DNA of 64,000 bases, taken from positions 1,510,501 to 1,574,500 of the forward strand of contig NZ_SJPP01000001.1 of NCBI RefSeq assembly GCF_007860075.1, given 5' to 3'. The notes under the pieces are model-generated. The model worked only from the letters and a program-made list of their open reading frames with translations, was not told where the DNA came from and made no database searches. Within the stretch, counting starts at the first letter, position 1, and each line of letters opens with the position of its first letter. The DNA comes from Symmachiella macrocystis (GTDB lineage Bacteria > Planctomycetota > Planctomycetia > Planctomycetales > Planctomycetaceae). Position numbers and translations under genes: made by a program. Shown one piece after another: positions 9,866 to 18,095 of the stretch.

Positions 9866-10278
9866 CCCCAGCTGTGCTCGTGCTGCCAACGTCGGAAATT
9901 TTGTGTTTACCCTCAGTAAAAAGATCAACCACGAAAGACGCGAAATACACGAAAATACAGACAGAGGCTGCGACGTCGTCTTGTGGCATTTCCGTTGAAC
10001 TCAAAGAAAAAAAGTTGGGTGAACAACGTCGGTTCTTTTTCGTGACATTCGTCGTTTTCGTGGTTCCTCTTTTTTCTGAACAAATCGAATTATCGATGCC
10101 GCTCGAGCGAGAAGGTTTTGCCAATCACCTAAATTCTCAACCGATTGGGTTCGGCGGCACCTGGTGGACGGCATGACTGTTGGCATTGTAAAATCTTGCC
10201 GCGCGGTTGCGTTTCGATAGCATGCAGCCCGACAGTCGAACTAACTTCTCAAGCAACAATTTTACACGAACGACGAAC
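9866..10278. other. Intergenic region dominated by an ACGAAA-type inverted repeat
   Basis: The 413 bases contain no convincing gene. The notable structure is the imperfect inverted repeat at 9929-10065, annotated separately. Confidence 0.5.
9929..10065. repeat. Imperfect inverted repeat of CACGAAA units
   Basis: The left arm at 9929-9956 carries three spaced units (CCACGAAA, GCGAAA, ACACGAAA). The right arm at 10036-10065 is its approximate reverse complement (TTTTCGTGAC, GTCGTTTTCGTGG). About 80 bases separate the arms. Such ACGAAA-rich segments look like a dispersed intergenic repeat, but other genomic copies cannot be checked here. A long hairpin RNA is possible. Confidence 0.55.
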
Positions 10279-11040
10279 ATGAATACGGATCGTAAAATCG
10301 CTCTCGTTACCGGAGCCAGCAAAGGGGTCGGCCGGGGGATTGCAGTCGGATTAGCCCGCGACGGTTGGGATGTGGCCGTGAATTTCAACGGGGACCGCAA
10401 CGGTGCCGCTGCGACTGCGGCAGCCATCAGTGAGCTGGGTCGACAGGCTTGGGTGCTCCAGGGAGACATTGGTTACCGCGATCAAGTCGAGAGCATGTTT
10501 GCCGAACTTGAGGCAGCAGCCGGGACGCTCGACCTGCTAGTCAATAATGCCGGCGTACAAACCTGGGCGCCACTGTTGGAACTGACCGAAGAGGACTTCG
10601 ACCGCACGATTCGCACGAATCTCAAAGGAACGTTTCTGTGCACCCAAGCAGCCGCGCGGCACATGAAGGACTCAGGGGGTGGGGGCATCATCAACATCGG
10701 CTCGGGGGCCAATAAAACCCCCTTTCCGAATCTGGTCGACTACTCCGCCTCGAAAGGGGGCATCGAGAACCTCACGCGCGTCTCGGCGGTCGAGTTGGGG
10801 CCACACGGCATTCGGGTGAACTGCGTCGCCCCCGGTGCCATCGAAATCGAACGGACGAAACTGGAGAGTGGTGACTATTCGGCAACCTGGAGTCCACTGA
10901 CGCCTATGCGTCGCGTGGGGCAAGTCGACGACGTCGCCAAAGCGGTGGTTTATCTCGCCGGCGACGGCGCGGACTTTATCACCGGGCAGACCGTCTATGT
11001 GGATGGGGGGCTTTGGTCGCAAGGACCGTGGCCGTACTGA
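10279..11040 (+). CDS. Short-chain dehydrogenase/reductase (FabG-like)
   Basis: The 253-residue classical SDR has the nucleotide loop TGASKGVGRG (11-20), NNAG at 89-92, Asn114, Ser142 and the catalytic YSASK (Tyr155, Lys159). It ends with the common tail GQTVYVDGGLW. Such enzymes oxidise or reduce alcohols and ketones with NAD(P) in the cytoplasm. The frame extends 24 codons upstream, but those residues lack family character, so the ATG at 10279 was chosen despite no clear ribosome binding site. The substrate cannot be predicted: the gene stands alone. Confidence 0.9.
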   Translation: MNTDRKIALVTGASKGVGRGIAVGLARDGWDVAVNFNGDRNGAAATAAAISELGRQAWVLQGDIGYRDQVESMFAELEAAAGTLDLLVNNAGVQTWAPLLELTEEDFDRTIRTNLKGTFLCTQAAARHMKDSGGGGIINIGSGANKTPFPNLVDYSASKGGIENLTRVSAVELGPHGIRVNCVAPGAIEIERTKLESGDYSATWSPLTPMRRVGQVDDVAKAVVYLAGDGADFITGQTVYVDGGLWSQGPWPY

Positions 11041-11384
11041 AAAAGTGGCCGGTGATTAGTGGCCAGTGGCCAGGGTTTGTTCTTCAGCAGTTTATGGTAT
11101 GGGGTGCTGCTTGGGCTAACGAACTTGCACATTACGCTTTGGGGGCGAGGGGACGTCTTCGGTCGGCGTGAGAAGAAAATGTTGGGAAAGCTTAGGAAAA
11201 CGTTGTTTTTTGTTATTGCTGGCGAATCTTTTTTGCTAGTGCGGTGTTTCTATTGGATGCGGGGTTGCAACTTCTGGTGATCGTACCGACTTGGCGAATG
11301 TTCAACCCGCACGGGCCCCTATAAGGAATCGGCTCTTCCCGACCGGTCATGTGGCTGCGACATATCTCATACAGGAGCAAAACA
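11041..11384. other. Intergenic region without recognised gene
   Basis: The 344 bases hold a short duplicated phrase near the left end (GTGGCC repeated at about 11044-11068) and nothing that looks coding. The final bases carry the ribosome binding site GGAG of the next gene. Confidence 0.4.
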
Positions 11385-12218
11385 ATGCAAAAACGATGGT
11401 TTCCCTTGCTGGCAGGTGTCGTGTTTTCGACGTTCATTTTTACGAGTTTGGTCGAGGCCCAAGACGAAGGCCCGCAACGGCGGAGGCGTGACGGTGGCGG
11501 ACCACGTGAAGGTCGCGGGGGACGAGGCGGCGCTGGTCCCCGACGCGGGGGAGATTTACTTTCGCTGCTACGGATTGAAGAAGTCCGTACGGAAATCAAG
11601 CTGGAAACAGGACAAGAGGAATCGGTCGATGAAATCGCCAAGAAACTGCGGGGCGAGCGGGGTGAACGTGGTGAACGACGTAACTTCCGCGATCTTTCCG
11701 AAGAAGAACGGACCAAAATGTTCGCTGAACGCCGCGAAGCCGCTGAAAAGCGTGCCGCCGAAGCGAAAAAAATGTTGGCTGGCGTGTTAAACGAAAAACA
11801 AATGAAACGGCTAAACGAAATTAAAATCCAGGTCGAGGGTGTTCGCGCGCTCAACGACAACGAAGTGGCAGCCAAGTTGGAAATCACTGACGAACAACAA
11901 GGCAAGATCGAAGCGGCCGAAGAAGCCAACCGCGAAAAAAAGCAGGAAGCGATGCGAGGACGTCGTGGAGGACGCAAAAGCGGAGATCGTGAAGCTGCGA
12001 TGAAAAAGATGGAAGAACTGCGCAAATCGGCCGAAAGCAGCGTGCTGGATATTCTCACCAAAGAACAACAGGCCCAATTTGCCGCTATGCAGGGCAAGAA
12101 GTTCGACATGCCGCAACGCCGGTTAGGCGGTCGGGGACGGGGAGATCGACAACGCGGAGACCGACAACGTGGGGATCGCCCGCGCCGCAATCGTGATCGA
12201 CAGAATAACGACGAATAG
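11385..12218 (+). CDS. Exported Arg/Gly-rich, Glu/Lys-rich protein of unknown function
   Basis: The ATG at 11385 follows GGAG at 8 bases and starts a signal peptide cleaved near LVEAQ; the product has 277 residues. After it comes an Arg/Gly-rich segment, then a mostly helical, highly charged body. The body has repeated helix-turn phrases such as VLNEKQMKRLNEI and KLEITDEQQGKIEA, which resemble the LTxxQ helices of Spy/CpxP-type periplasmic proteins. The tail has repeats of GDRQR. Low complexity limits inference: a periplasmic metal- or stress-related helical protein is possible. It is alone in its orientation context and has its own promoter region. Confidence 0.8.
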   Translation: MQKRWFPLLAGVVFSTFIFTSLVEAQDEGPQRRRRDGGGPREGRGGRGGAGPRRGGDLLSLLRIEEVRTEIKLETGQEESVDEIAKKLRGERGERGERRNFRDLSEEERTKMFAERREAAEKRAAEAKKMLAGVLNEKQMKRLNEIKIQVEGVRALNDNEVAAKLEITDEQQGKIEAAEEANREKKQEAMRGRRGGRKSGDREAAMKKMEELRKSAESSVLDILTKEQQAQFAAMQGKKFDMPQRRLGGRGRGDRQRGDRQRGDRPRRNRDRQNNDE

Positions 12219-12724
12219 CCATCCGTCGTCTGCATAATGTGCCGACAGTCGAATCTGATGGTCAAATGACAAGCGAATTTCGGAAACCCAAAAATGACGC
12301 ATCCAGACACCGGTCGGGTCGATAGCCCTGCCGGTGTCGTCGTCGTTTGGCGGATACCTTGTAGGAAGTCGCCAGATTGGCCATTCGCGGCAGCCAGTGT
12401 TCTTGATCAGGAAAGTCAGAACACCTATTCAAGATTTGTGCTGGTCTCACGAACAAGAGTGTATTGATCGGCGATTGACTGAGACGAGCGAAACTGCTTA
12501 CCCAGGCACACCTTTGAAAAAACCGTGCTTCCCCAAAACCGTCCGACCGGTTAGTCTGGTAGACAGGTAGATTGTTCTACAGCAGCGTTTTGCCGAAATT
12601 CTGCAGACGGCATCCGGTTTTTCCCTATCGCTAATGCATGCATTGATTCGCATACTAACCGTTGTCGCCGATTGTCCAGAATTAATTGCTCATGAATTCC
12701 ATGGCCTTATTGAGAGAATTGCAC
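12219..12724. other. Intergenic region with one hairpin
   Basis: The 506 bases hold a strong hairpin (12306-12338, listed separately) and otherwise no gene or RNA that I can recognise. Confidence 0.4.
12306..12338 (+). terminator. Stem-loop downstream of the Arg/Gly-rich protein gene
   Basis: GACACCGG (12306-12313) pairs with CCGGTGTC (12331-12338), with an inner GGG/CCC pairing. It is 88 bases past the stop codon and lacks a T run, so it may be a Rho-assisted 3' end or a processing structure. Confidence 0.35.
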
Positions 12725-14719
12725 ATGAGACTCGCTTCGAATTGTTTGCGGTTTGCCACGATTGCGGTTGTATTGACGCTGACGAGTTCTGCATTCTCCG
12801 CTGAGACCCAACCAGCCAAGTCGCCGATCGGGCAGGTCATCCCCGATTTCACGCTTTCCGATTTTCGAGGGAAGGAGCAATCGCTCTCGGAGATTGGCAA
12901 AGATAAAGTGGTGGTGGTCGCTTTTCTCGGTACCGAATGCCCTTTGGCCAAGCTGTACGCTCCGCGGTTAGTGGCTTTGAACAAAAAATTCGCCGATCAA
13001 GGCGTGGCATTTATTGCCGTGAATGCCAACTCGCAAGATTCGATCACCGAGATGGCCGCTTATGCGCGGCTGCACAAAATTGATTTTCCGATGCTCAAAG
13101 ATGCCGGGAACAAAGTCGCCGATCAGATGAGTGCCGTCCGTACGCCGGAGGTGTTCGTGCTCGACAAAGATCGGACAGTGCGATATTGGGGACGCGTGGA
13201 CGATCAATACGGCGTGGGCTATCAGCGCGATCAACCGCAACGAAACGATCTGGAATTGGCGCTGCAAGAGTTACTCTCCGGCAAGCCAGTCTCCACGCCG
13301 GTGACGGCCGCCGTTGGCTGTCACATTGGTCGCGTCAAGCAGCCGAATGAAAACAGCGAAGTGACCTATTCGAATCAGATCGCGCGCATTTTGCAAAATC
13401 GTTGTGTCGAATGCCATCGCGAGGGGGACATCGCTCCGTTTGCCTTGACCGATTATGACGAGGTCGTGGGTTGGTCAGAGATGATTGCCGAGGTCGTGGA
13501 TGAACAACGGATGCCCCCTTGGCATGCAAACCCCAAACATGGCGAATTCAAGAACGACCGCGCGCTGACCAAAGAAGAAAAAGAACAGATCTTTACTTGG
13601 GTGAAAAACGGAGCTCCGGAAGGGGACAAGACTCAACTTCCCCCCGCCCGGGAATTCGTGTCCGGATGGGAGTTGCCTCGCGAGCCTGATTTGGTGGTCA
13701 ACATGCGAGAAGAACCGTATCGTGTGCCGGCCACGGGGACGGTAGAATACAAATACTTTTCCGTCGACCCCGGTTTTAAAGAAGACAAATGGGTGACCGC
13801 CTTTCAAGCAGCGCCGGGCAATCGCGCGGTCGTGCATCACATTTTGATCATGACGCGCGAACCAGGCCAACGGCGCGTCGGTATGGGGGGTGGGGCGCTT
13901 GGATTTTTAGCAGCCTATGTACCGGGCCTGCGGGCGGAGCCGTTTCCCGAGGGGATGGCTAAAAAGATTCCCGCCGGTTCGGAGATCGTGTTTCAAATGC
14001 ACTACACGCCGATCGGCACAGAACAAATCGATCTGAGTTCCTTGGGGATGATCTTTGCGGATCCGGAAGCGGTCACGCACGAAGTCCGCACGCACAGTGC
14101 GGTCACCAACGAGTTTTTGATTCCGCCCGGTGCCTCGAATCACAAGGTCGAAGCGGATACGTCGAAGTCATCCTTCGCCAGCCAACTGCTCAACATGATG
14201 CCGCATATGCACCTCCGGGGAAAATCATTCCGTTATGAGGTGCGATATCCAGATGGAAAAACAGAAACGTTGTTGGACGTGCCGCATTACGATTTCAACT
14301 GGCAAACTTCGTATCGACTGGTGAACCATAAAGAACTACCGGCCGGCACGACGATCCATTGCGTGGGAGCTTTTGATAACTCGAAGCAGAACCTCAACAA
14401 TCCAGACCCCACCCAGTCGGTCGCCTGGGGTGATCAAACTTGGAATGAAATGTTCATCGGTTATTTCGACGTCGCCTTTCCGGTGGAATCGGGAAAAGAG
14501 ATGCCCTTCCCTCCCCCGCGGCGCAATCGCGGGCCGACACCGGAATCGATCATGGCTAGATTGGATGCCAATCAGGACGAAAAAATCGAAGTCAGTGAAG
14601 TGCCGCTGTTATTGCGGGGCCGGTTCAAGAAAATTGACACCGATGATGACAATCTGATCACCATCGAGGAACTGCGCGAAGCGTTCAAGCGTGGTCGCCG
14701 CGACAAGGATGATGAATGA
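12725..14719 (+). CDS. Exported redoxin / cytochrome c / copper oxygenase-like / EF-hand protein
   Basis: The ATG at 12725 begins a good signal peptide (cleavage near AFSAE), giving 664 residues. Domains in order: an AhpC/TSA-type redoxin (about 35-195) with a single Cys72 in GTECPLAK; a haem-binding CVECH at 227-231; and a copper type II ascorbate-dependent monooxygenase-like region. That region has an adjacent His pair (VVHHILIM, about 365), MHYTP and MPHMHLRG. Two EF-hand loops (DANQDEKIE, DTDDDNLIT) lie near the C-terminus. The location is periplasmic. It probably performs a redox reaction in which the haem feeds or drains electrons for the copper site. The peroxiredoxin-like part has no visible resolving cysteine. 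The substrate is unknown. The upstream in-frame TTG and ATG codons would lengthen the signal region and are less likely. Confidence 0.85.
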   Translation: MRLASNCLRFATIAVVLTLTSSAFSAETQPAKSPIGQVIPDFTLSDFRGKEQSLSEIGKDKVVVVAFLGTECPLAKLYAPRLVALNKKFADQGVAFIAVNANSQDSITEMAAYARLHKIDFPMLKDAGNKVADQMSAVRTPEVFVLDKDRTVRYWGRVDDQYGVGYQRDQPQRNDLELALQELLSGKPVSTPVTAAVGCHIGRVKQPNENSEVTYSNQIARILQNRCVECHREGDIAPFALTDYDEVVGWSEMIAEVVDEQRMPPWHANPKHGEFKNDRALTKEEKEQIFTWVKNGAPEGDKTQLPPAREFVSGWELPREPDLVVNMREEPYRVPATGTVEYKYFSVDPGFKEDKWVTAFQAAPGNRAVVHHILIMTREPGQRRVGMGGGALGFLAAYVPGLRAEPFPEGMAKKIPAGSEIVFQMHYTPIGTEQIDLSSLGMIFADPEAVTHEVRTHSAVTNEFLIPPGASNHKVEADTSKSSFASQLLNMMPHMHLRGKSFRYEVRYPDGKTETLLDVPHYDFNWQTSYRLVNHKELPAGTTIHCVGAFDNSKQNLNNPDPTQSVAWGDQTWNEMFIGYFDVAFPVESGKEMPFPPPRRNRGPTPESIMARLDANQDEKIEVSEVPLLLRGRFKKIDTDDDNLITIEELREAFKRGRRDKDDE

Positions 14720-15054
14720 GGGAAGAGGGTCAGCGAGAAGCCGGGAGACTGACGCAGGCCCCAAACGCTATTCAGCGGTTGTTGTCTGGATCCGTGGTTT
14801 TTGCTTTCGTGGTCGCAGTGAGTGCGCGATATCCGGCTCACGTTGCGCCGGCCCTCACCCCCGGCCCGTCTCCCAGAGGGAGAGGGGGAGATTGTTGCGA
14901 CGCGTCATTGGGAGGCGGTTAACAGGGCCATTCAGTGATCAGCTCCTTTCTGATGACGGCCCCGTTTTTGAGTGCTGTTGCCTGTGAATGCGGGTATGAT
15001 GAAGAATCGCACCTTTGATCTTCACCAGACCTCGCCGTAGCAGGAAGGCCGACC
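14720..15054. other. Intergenic region carrying a GC-rich repeat
   Basis: The 335 bases contain the left copy of an inverted GC-rich repeat (14850-14890) and end with the AGGAAGG ribosome binding site of the next gene. Confidence 0.5.
14850..14890 (+). repeat. GC-rich dispersed repeat, left copy
   Basis: The unit CCCTCACCCCCGGCC followed by CTCCCAGAGGGAG contains an internal hairpin (CTCCC/GGGAG). The reverse complement of nearly the same unit occurs at 16977-17014, so two copies in opposite orientation flank the gene at 15055-16962. Confidence 0.7.
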
Positions 15055-16962
15055 GTGATCTGTATTTCTAAGACCTGCCGCAACAGGCTGTTTGCTGTCG
15101 TTGCTTTCATTGCCGCACTGACCTGCGTAGGACAGGCTAGGAGTGCTGTTGCGGAGGAAACCCTTGCGACTCAACAGCCATTAAAACAGGTCGAGATCTG
15201 GACGACCGATGCGCCGCCTGAATGGGCATTCTGGCAGCGGCAGTTGATTGACAAACTCGCGCCGGCGGCGATGGAGTTCGTCCACAAATACACGCGGCCC
15301 GACGGCACGTTGATTTGGCGCGACGAATGGCCCGGCATGGATGGTTCGGATGATGGGTATGAAAGTTTCTACAATTTCCCGCTTTATTATGCGCTGGGCG
15401 GCCCTACGGAAATCCGTGACGTCTCGGACAAATTGTGGGATGCGGTGACCCGACAGTTCACCAAGTACGGGCAAGTCCACAACGAATTCGACGCCTACTA
15501 CGATTGGATGCATCACGGGGAAAGTTATACCTACTTTTACTTCTTGAGCATGTCCGATCCGACCAACGCGAAATTTCGCGAACGGGCGGCACGGTTTGCC
15601 GGACTGTATCTTGGCGAAGACGCTGAGGCAAAGAACTACGACGCGGCTAAACATCTGATTCGTTCGCCGTTGACCGGCAGTCGGGGGCCACGGCATGTGA
15701 ATACGGCGGAGGATTGGGTCACGCATCGGCCAATTTTGTCCGAGTATCCCCTGCCCTTTGACGACATTCCGAATATCTCCAGCAGCGCCGACTGGGATGA
15801 TGATGCGAAGTTTCCCAATATTCTTGAGGCACTCAACAAACGGATGATGCAAGGGGATGTGCCGCTGAACCTGACATCGACGAGCCTGATCGCCAATGCG
15901 TACATGCTCACAGGCGATGAGAAATACAAAACTTGGATCGCCGATTATGTTGCTGCTTGGCAAAAGCGCACGAAACAGAACAACGGCATCCTACCGGACA
16001 ACGTAGGGCTGTCGGGGAAAATTGGCGAGAACATGGAGGGCAAATGGTGGGGCGGCTATTACGGTTGGCGGTGGCCGCACGGACTGTTCAATCAAATGGA
16101 AGCGACAATCATCGGCGGCGGCAACGCCTATCTGGTGACCGGCAATGCCGATTCTCTGGAGTTGCCCCGCGACGTGTTCAGACTAGTGGAACAACAAGCC
16201 AAGAAGGAAGAGGGCAAGATCGTCGTCCCGCATCGGCATGGGGATGATGGCTGGTATGACTATCGCCCGATCAACCCCAAGTACCCGGCGCAATTGTGGT
16301 TTCTGTCGCGTGACGAGGATGATTGGCAACGTTTGCTGAAATTCACAGAACCGGAAGATTTCAAAACGCTCAACTACCACAAAGCCAAAGGCGATGCCGA
16401 ACACATTGTGCCTTGGCTGGGATTTCTCCGTGGTGAGAACCCCGACTATCCGGTGCAAATCCTCAAGAGCACTTGGCTGGAAACGCAGCGGCGGTTGAAG
16501 GAGATTCGCAACGACCACACCACGCCGCACGAACAGGATGTGCATCACTGGCAGAAATTGAACCCAGTGGTTTTAGAGGGCTTGGTGCAAACGATGCTCG
16601 GCGGCCCGAACCACATTTATCACGGCGGGTTGGTGAATTGCAGCGTGCGGTATTTCGATGCGGACCGGCACCGCGCGGGAGTCCCCCCCGATGTGGCGGT
16701 TTTGGTGGATCGTGTGACCGACGCGGGGATCTCACTCAAACTGGTCAACCTGCATCCGACCGAAGCACGGAATGTGATCATCCAAGGCGGTGCGTACGGC
16801 GAACACCAGATCACGACCGTCCGCCAAATCGTGCACTACCCACACCAGTTCTACCAAGTCGATGCTCCGACGTTTCAGGTCCACTTGGTCCCCAGCGGCG
16901 TGGGACGACTGGAGATTGGACTAAAACGTTTCGCCAACCGCCCTGCGTACTTGCAACCGTGA
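15055..16962 (+). CDS. Exported protein of unknown function, probable alpha/alpha-barrel enzyme
   Basis: The GTG at 15055 is preceded by AGGAAGG at 6 bases, giving 635 residues. A signal peptide ends near residue 33 (SAVAEE). I do not recognise the family. The body is rich in aromatic and acidic motifs typical of helical toroid carbohydrate-active enzymes: WRDEWPGMDGSDDGYESFYN, YYDWMHHGESYTYFYFLS and KWWGGYYGWRWPHG. A beta-rich C-terminal part follows (about 540-630). A periplasmic glycan hydrolase or lyase is a reasonable guess but no catalytic residues can be assigned. The gene is monocistronic and flanked by inverted repeat copies. Confidence 0.85.
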   Translation: MICISKTCRNRLFAVVAFIAALTCVGQARSAVAEETLATQQPLKQVEIWTTDAPPEWAFWQRQLIDKLAPAAMEFVHKYTRPDGTLIWRDEWPGMDGSDDGYESFYNFPLYYALGGPTEIRDVSDKLWDAVTRQFTKYGQVHNEFDAYYDWMHHGESYTYFYFLSMSDPTNAKFRERAARFAGLYLGEDAEAKNYDAAKHLIRSPLTGSRGPRHVNTAEDWVTHRPILSEYPLPFDDIPNISSSADWDDDAKFPNILEALNKRMMQGDVPLNLTSTSLIANAYMLTGDEKYKTWIADYVAAWQKRTKQNNGILPDNVGLSGKIGENMEGKWWGGYYGWRWPHGLFNQMEATIIGGGNAYLVTGNADSLELPRDVFRLVEQQAKKEEGKIVVPHRHGDDGWYDYRPINPKYPAQLWFLSRDEDDWQRLLKFTEPEDFKTLNYHKAKGDAEHIVPWLGFLRGENPDYPVQILKSTWLETQRRLKEIRNDHTTPHEQDVHHWQKLNPVVLEGLVQTMLGGPNHIYHGGLVNCSVRYFDADRHRAGVPPDVAVLVDRVTDAGISLKLVNLHPTEARNVIIQGGAYGEHQITTVRQIVHYPHQFYQVDAPTFQVHLVPSGVGRLEIGLKRFANRPAYLQP

Positions 16963-16976
16963 CAGGCACGAACAAA

Positions 16977-17014
16977 CAAGCTCCCTCTGGGAGAGGGCCG
17001 GGGTGAGGGTTTTC
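16977..17014 (-). repeat. GC-rich dispersed repeat, right copy (inverted)
   Basis: CTCCCTCTGGGAGAGGG followed by CCGGGGTGAGGG is the reverse complement of the copy at 14850-14890, with small differences. Its position just after the stop of the preceding gene could also give it a 3'-end hairpin role. Confidence 0.7.
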
Positions 17015-17099
17015 GCACCACAGCTGTCAAATATCACCACCTTGCGAAGGGGCGATCTGTCGTCCTGCGTGAAAAAGGTGCGTCGTGACGCACCCGACC

Positions 17100-17792
17100 T
17101 TATGCGGCTTTGCGCTTGGTTTTTTCGCGTTTGGTTTGTTCGCATTGATAAACCATGGCGTTGCCTTGTTTGCCGATGGTGGAGACGGCGCCGGTTTTGC
17201 GGAGGCAGTAGGCCATCTTTTGTGCCAGCCAGCGAGGGATTTCGCTGCCGCGGGCGATGTCGGCGGTGGTGAACTCCGTCGGCAGGTCGGGGGGGAGCAT
17301 GGTGAGCAGATCGTTGTTGGTCCGCAGCACGAGTTTGCTGACAACACGTTCGAGCGAACGGTCTTGGACACGATATTTCTTGCGGGTCCGCCGCGACTTG
17401 AGCGGGGGCAGGCGATGCTCTTGTTGTTCGGTGAGCAGCACTTCCAGCGTCAATCGCGGGTGCGGAAAGACATTGACGAAGTGCACCAGTTCTAGAAACA
17501 AGTCATGGAACGTTTCGCGCTTGGGGCTGGCGCGGCGGGAGATGATTTTACCCCGCTTGCGATCGTATTTGACGAGTTGTTTGCGAGCGGCAAGCGGTTT
17601 GACGACGATCACGTCGTGTTTTTTCGTCAGGGCACGGATTTTGTCGCGAATGGCGCCGAGCGACGCGCATTGGATTTCGATCAGCATCTCATCCACGATG
17701 CCGTCGATGCGATATCCGGCGAGCGTCACTTCTTGTTGTGACTCGTCGGTGCAATAGAGCGATTTGAGTTGCCGGTGTAGGCTGGTTTCCAC
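17100..17792 (-). CDS. PD-(D/E)XK-like nuclease-fold protein with C-terminal winged helix
   Basis: From GTG 17792 the product has 230 residues (METSLHRQLKSLYC...). The segment RIDGIVDEMLIEIQ matches the D...ExQ core of PD-(D/E)XK nuclease-fold proteins. The helix CASLGAIRDKIRAL and strand HDVIVVKPL follow. The C-terminal 80 residues look like a winged-helix DNA-binding domain (FTTADIARGSEIPRWLAQKMAYCLRKTGAV, then a GN turn). This suggests a DNA-acting nuclease or repair-related protein. A TTG at 17837 would extend it by 15 residues, but that stretch overlaps a 16-base sequence also found near 39934. No partner gene is adjacent. Confidence 0.7.
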   Translation of the reverse strand: METSLHRQLKSLYCTDESQQEVTLAGYRIDGIVDEMLIEIQCASLGAIRDKIRALTKKHDVIVVKPLAARKQLVKYDRKRGKIISRRASPKRETFHDLFLELVHFVNVFPHPRLTLEVLLTEQQEHRLPPLKSRRTRKKYRVQDRSLERVVSKLVLRTNNDLLTMLPPDLPTEFTTADIARGSEIPRWLAQKMAYCLRKTGAVSTIGKQGNAMVYQCEQTKREKTKRKAA

Positions 17793-18095
17793 GTTTTTAA
17801 AGTTGCTCAGTTTTGAGATAGGGCGACTGACAGCCAAATCGTTGCCGAGACAAGGCGGCGGGATAGTATGCGAAGTGTCGAGGAGGGGTCCAGACCGGGT
17901 TAGCGGCGATTGGGTCGATAGGTGGCCGACAGAGTCAAGCGCTCATGTAAGAGGGACTGGGTGGCCTTGTCGCGGGTCGTGGGGAAACCTCGTCTTGCCC
18001 TCTTTGAGCGGACATAGTAAAACCCCATCTCAAATGCGCGCGGCAGCGAAGCCGCGCCTCGACTTCGGTTTGCCATAGTCAAGGACGACTCACCG
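17793..18095. other. Divergent intergenic region
   Basis: The 303 bases lie between the leftward nuclease-like gene and the rightward ABC exporter. Nothing distinct is visible except the 16-base TTTTGAGATAGGGCGA (from 17811), also present near 39934. Confidence 0.35.

Noticed and set aside
11213-12310. 365-codon frame on the reverse strand opposite the Arg/Gly-rich protein gene
   Set aside because: It mirrors the repetitive Arg/Glu-rich coding sequence; Ser/Arg/Pro-rich low complexity and no ribosome binding site indicate an antisense shadow.
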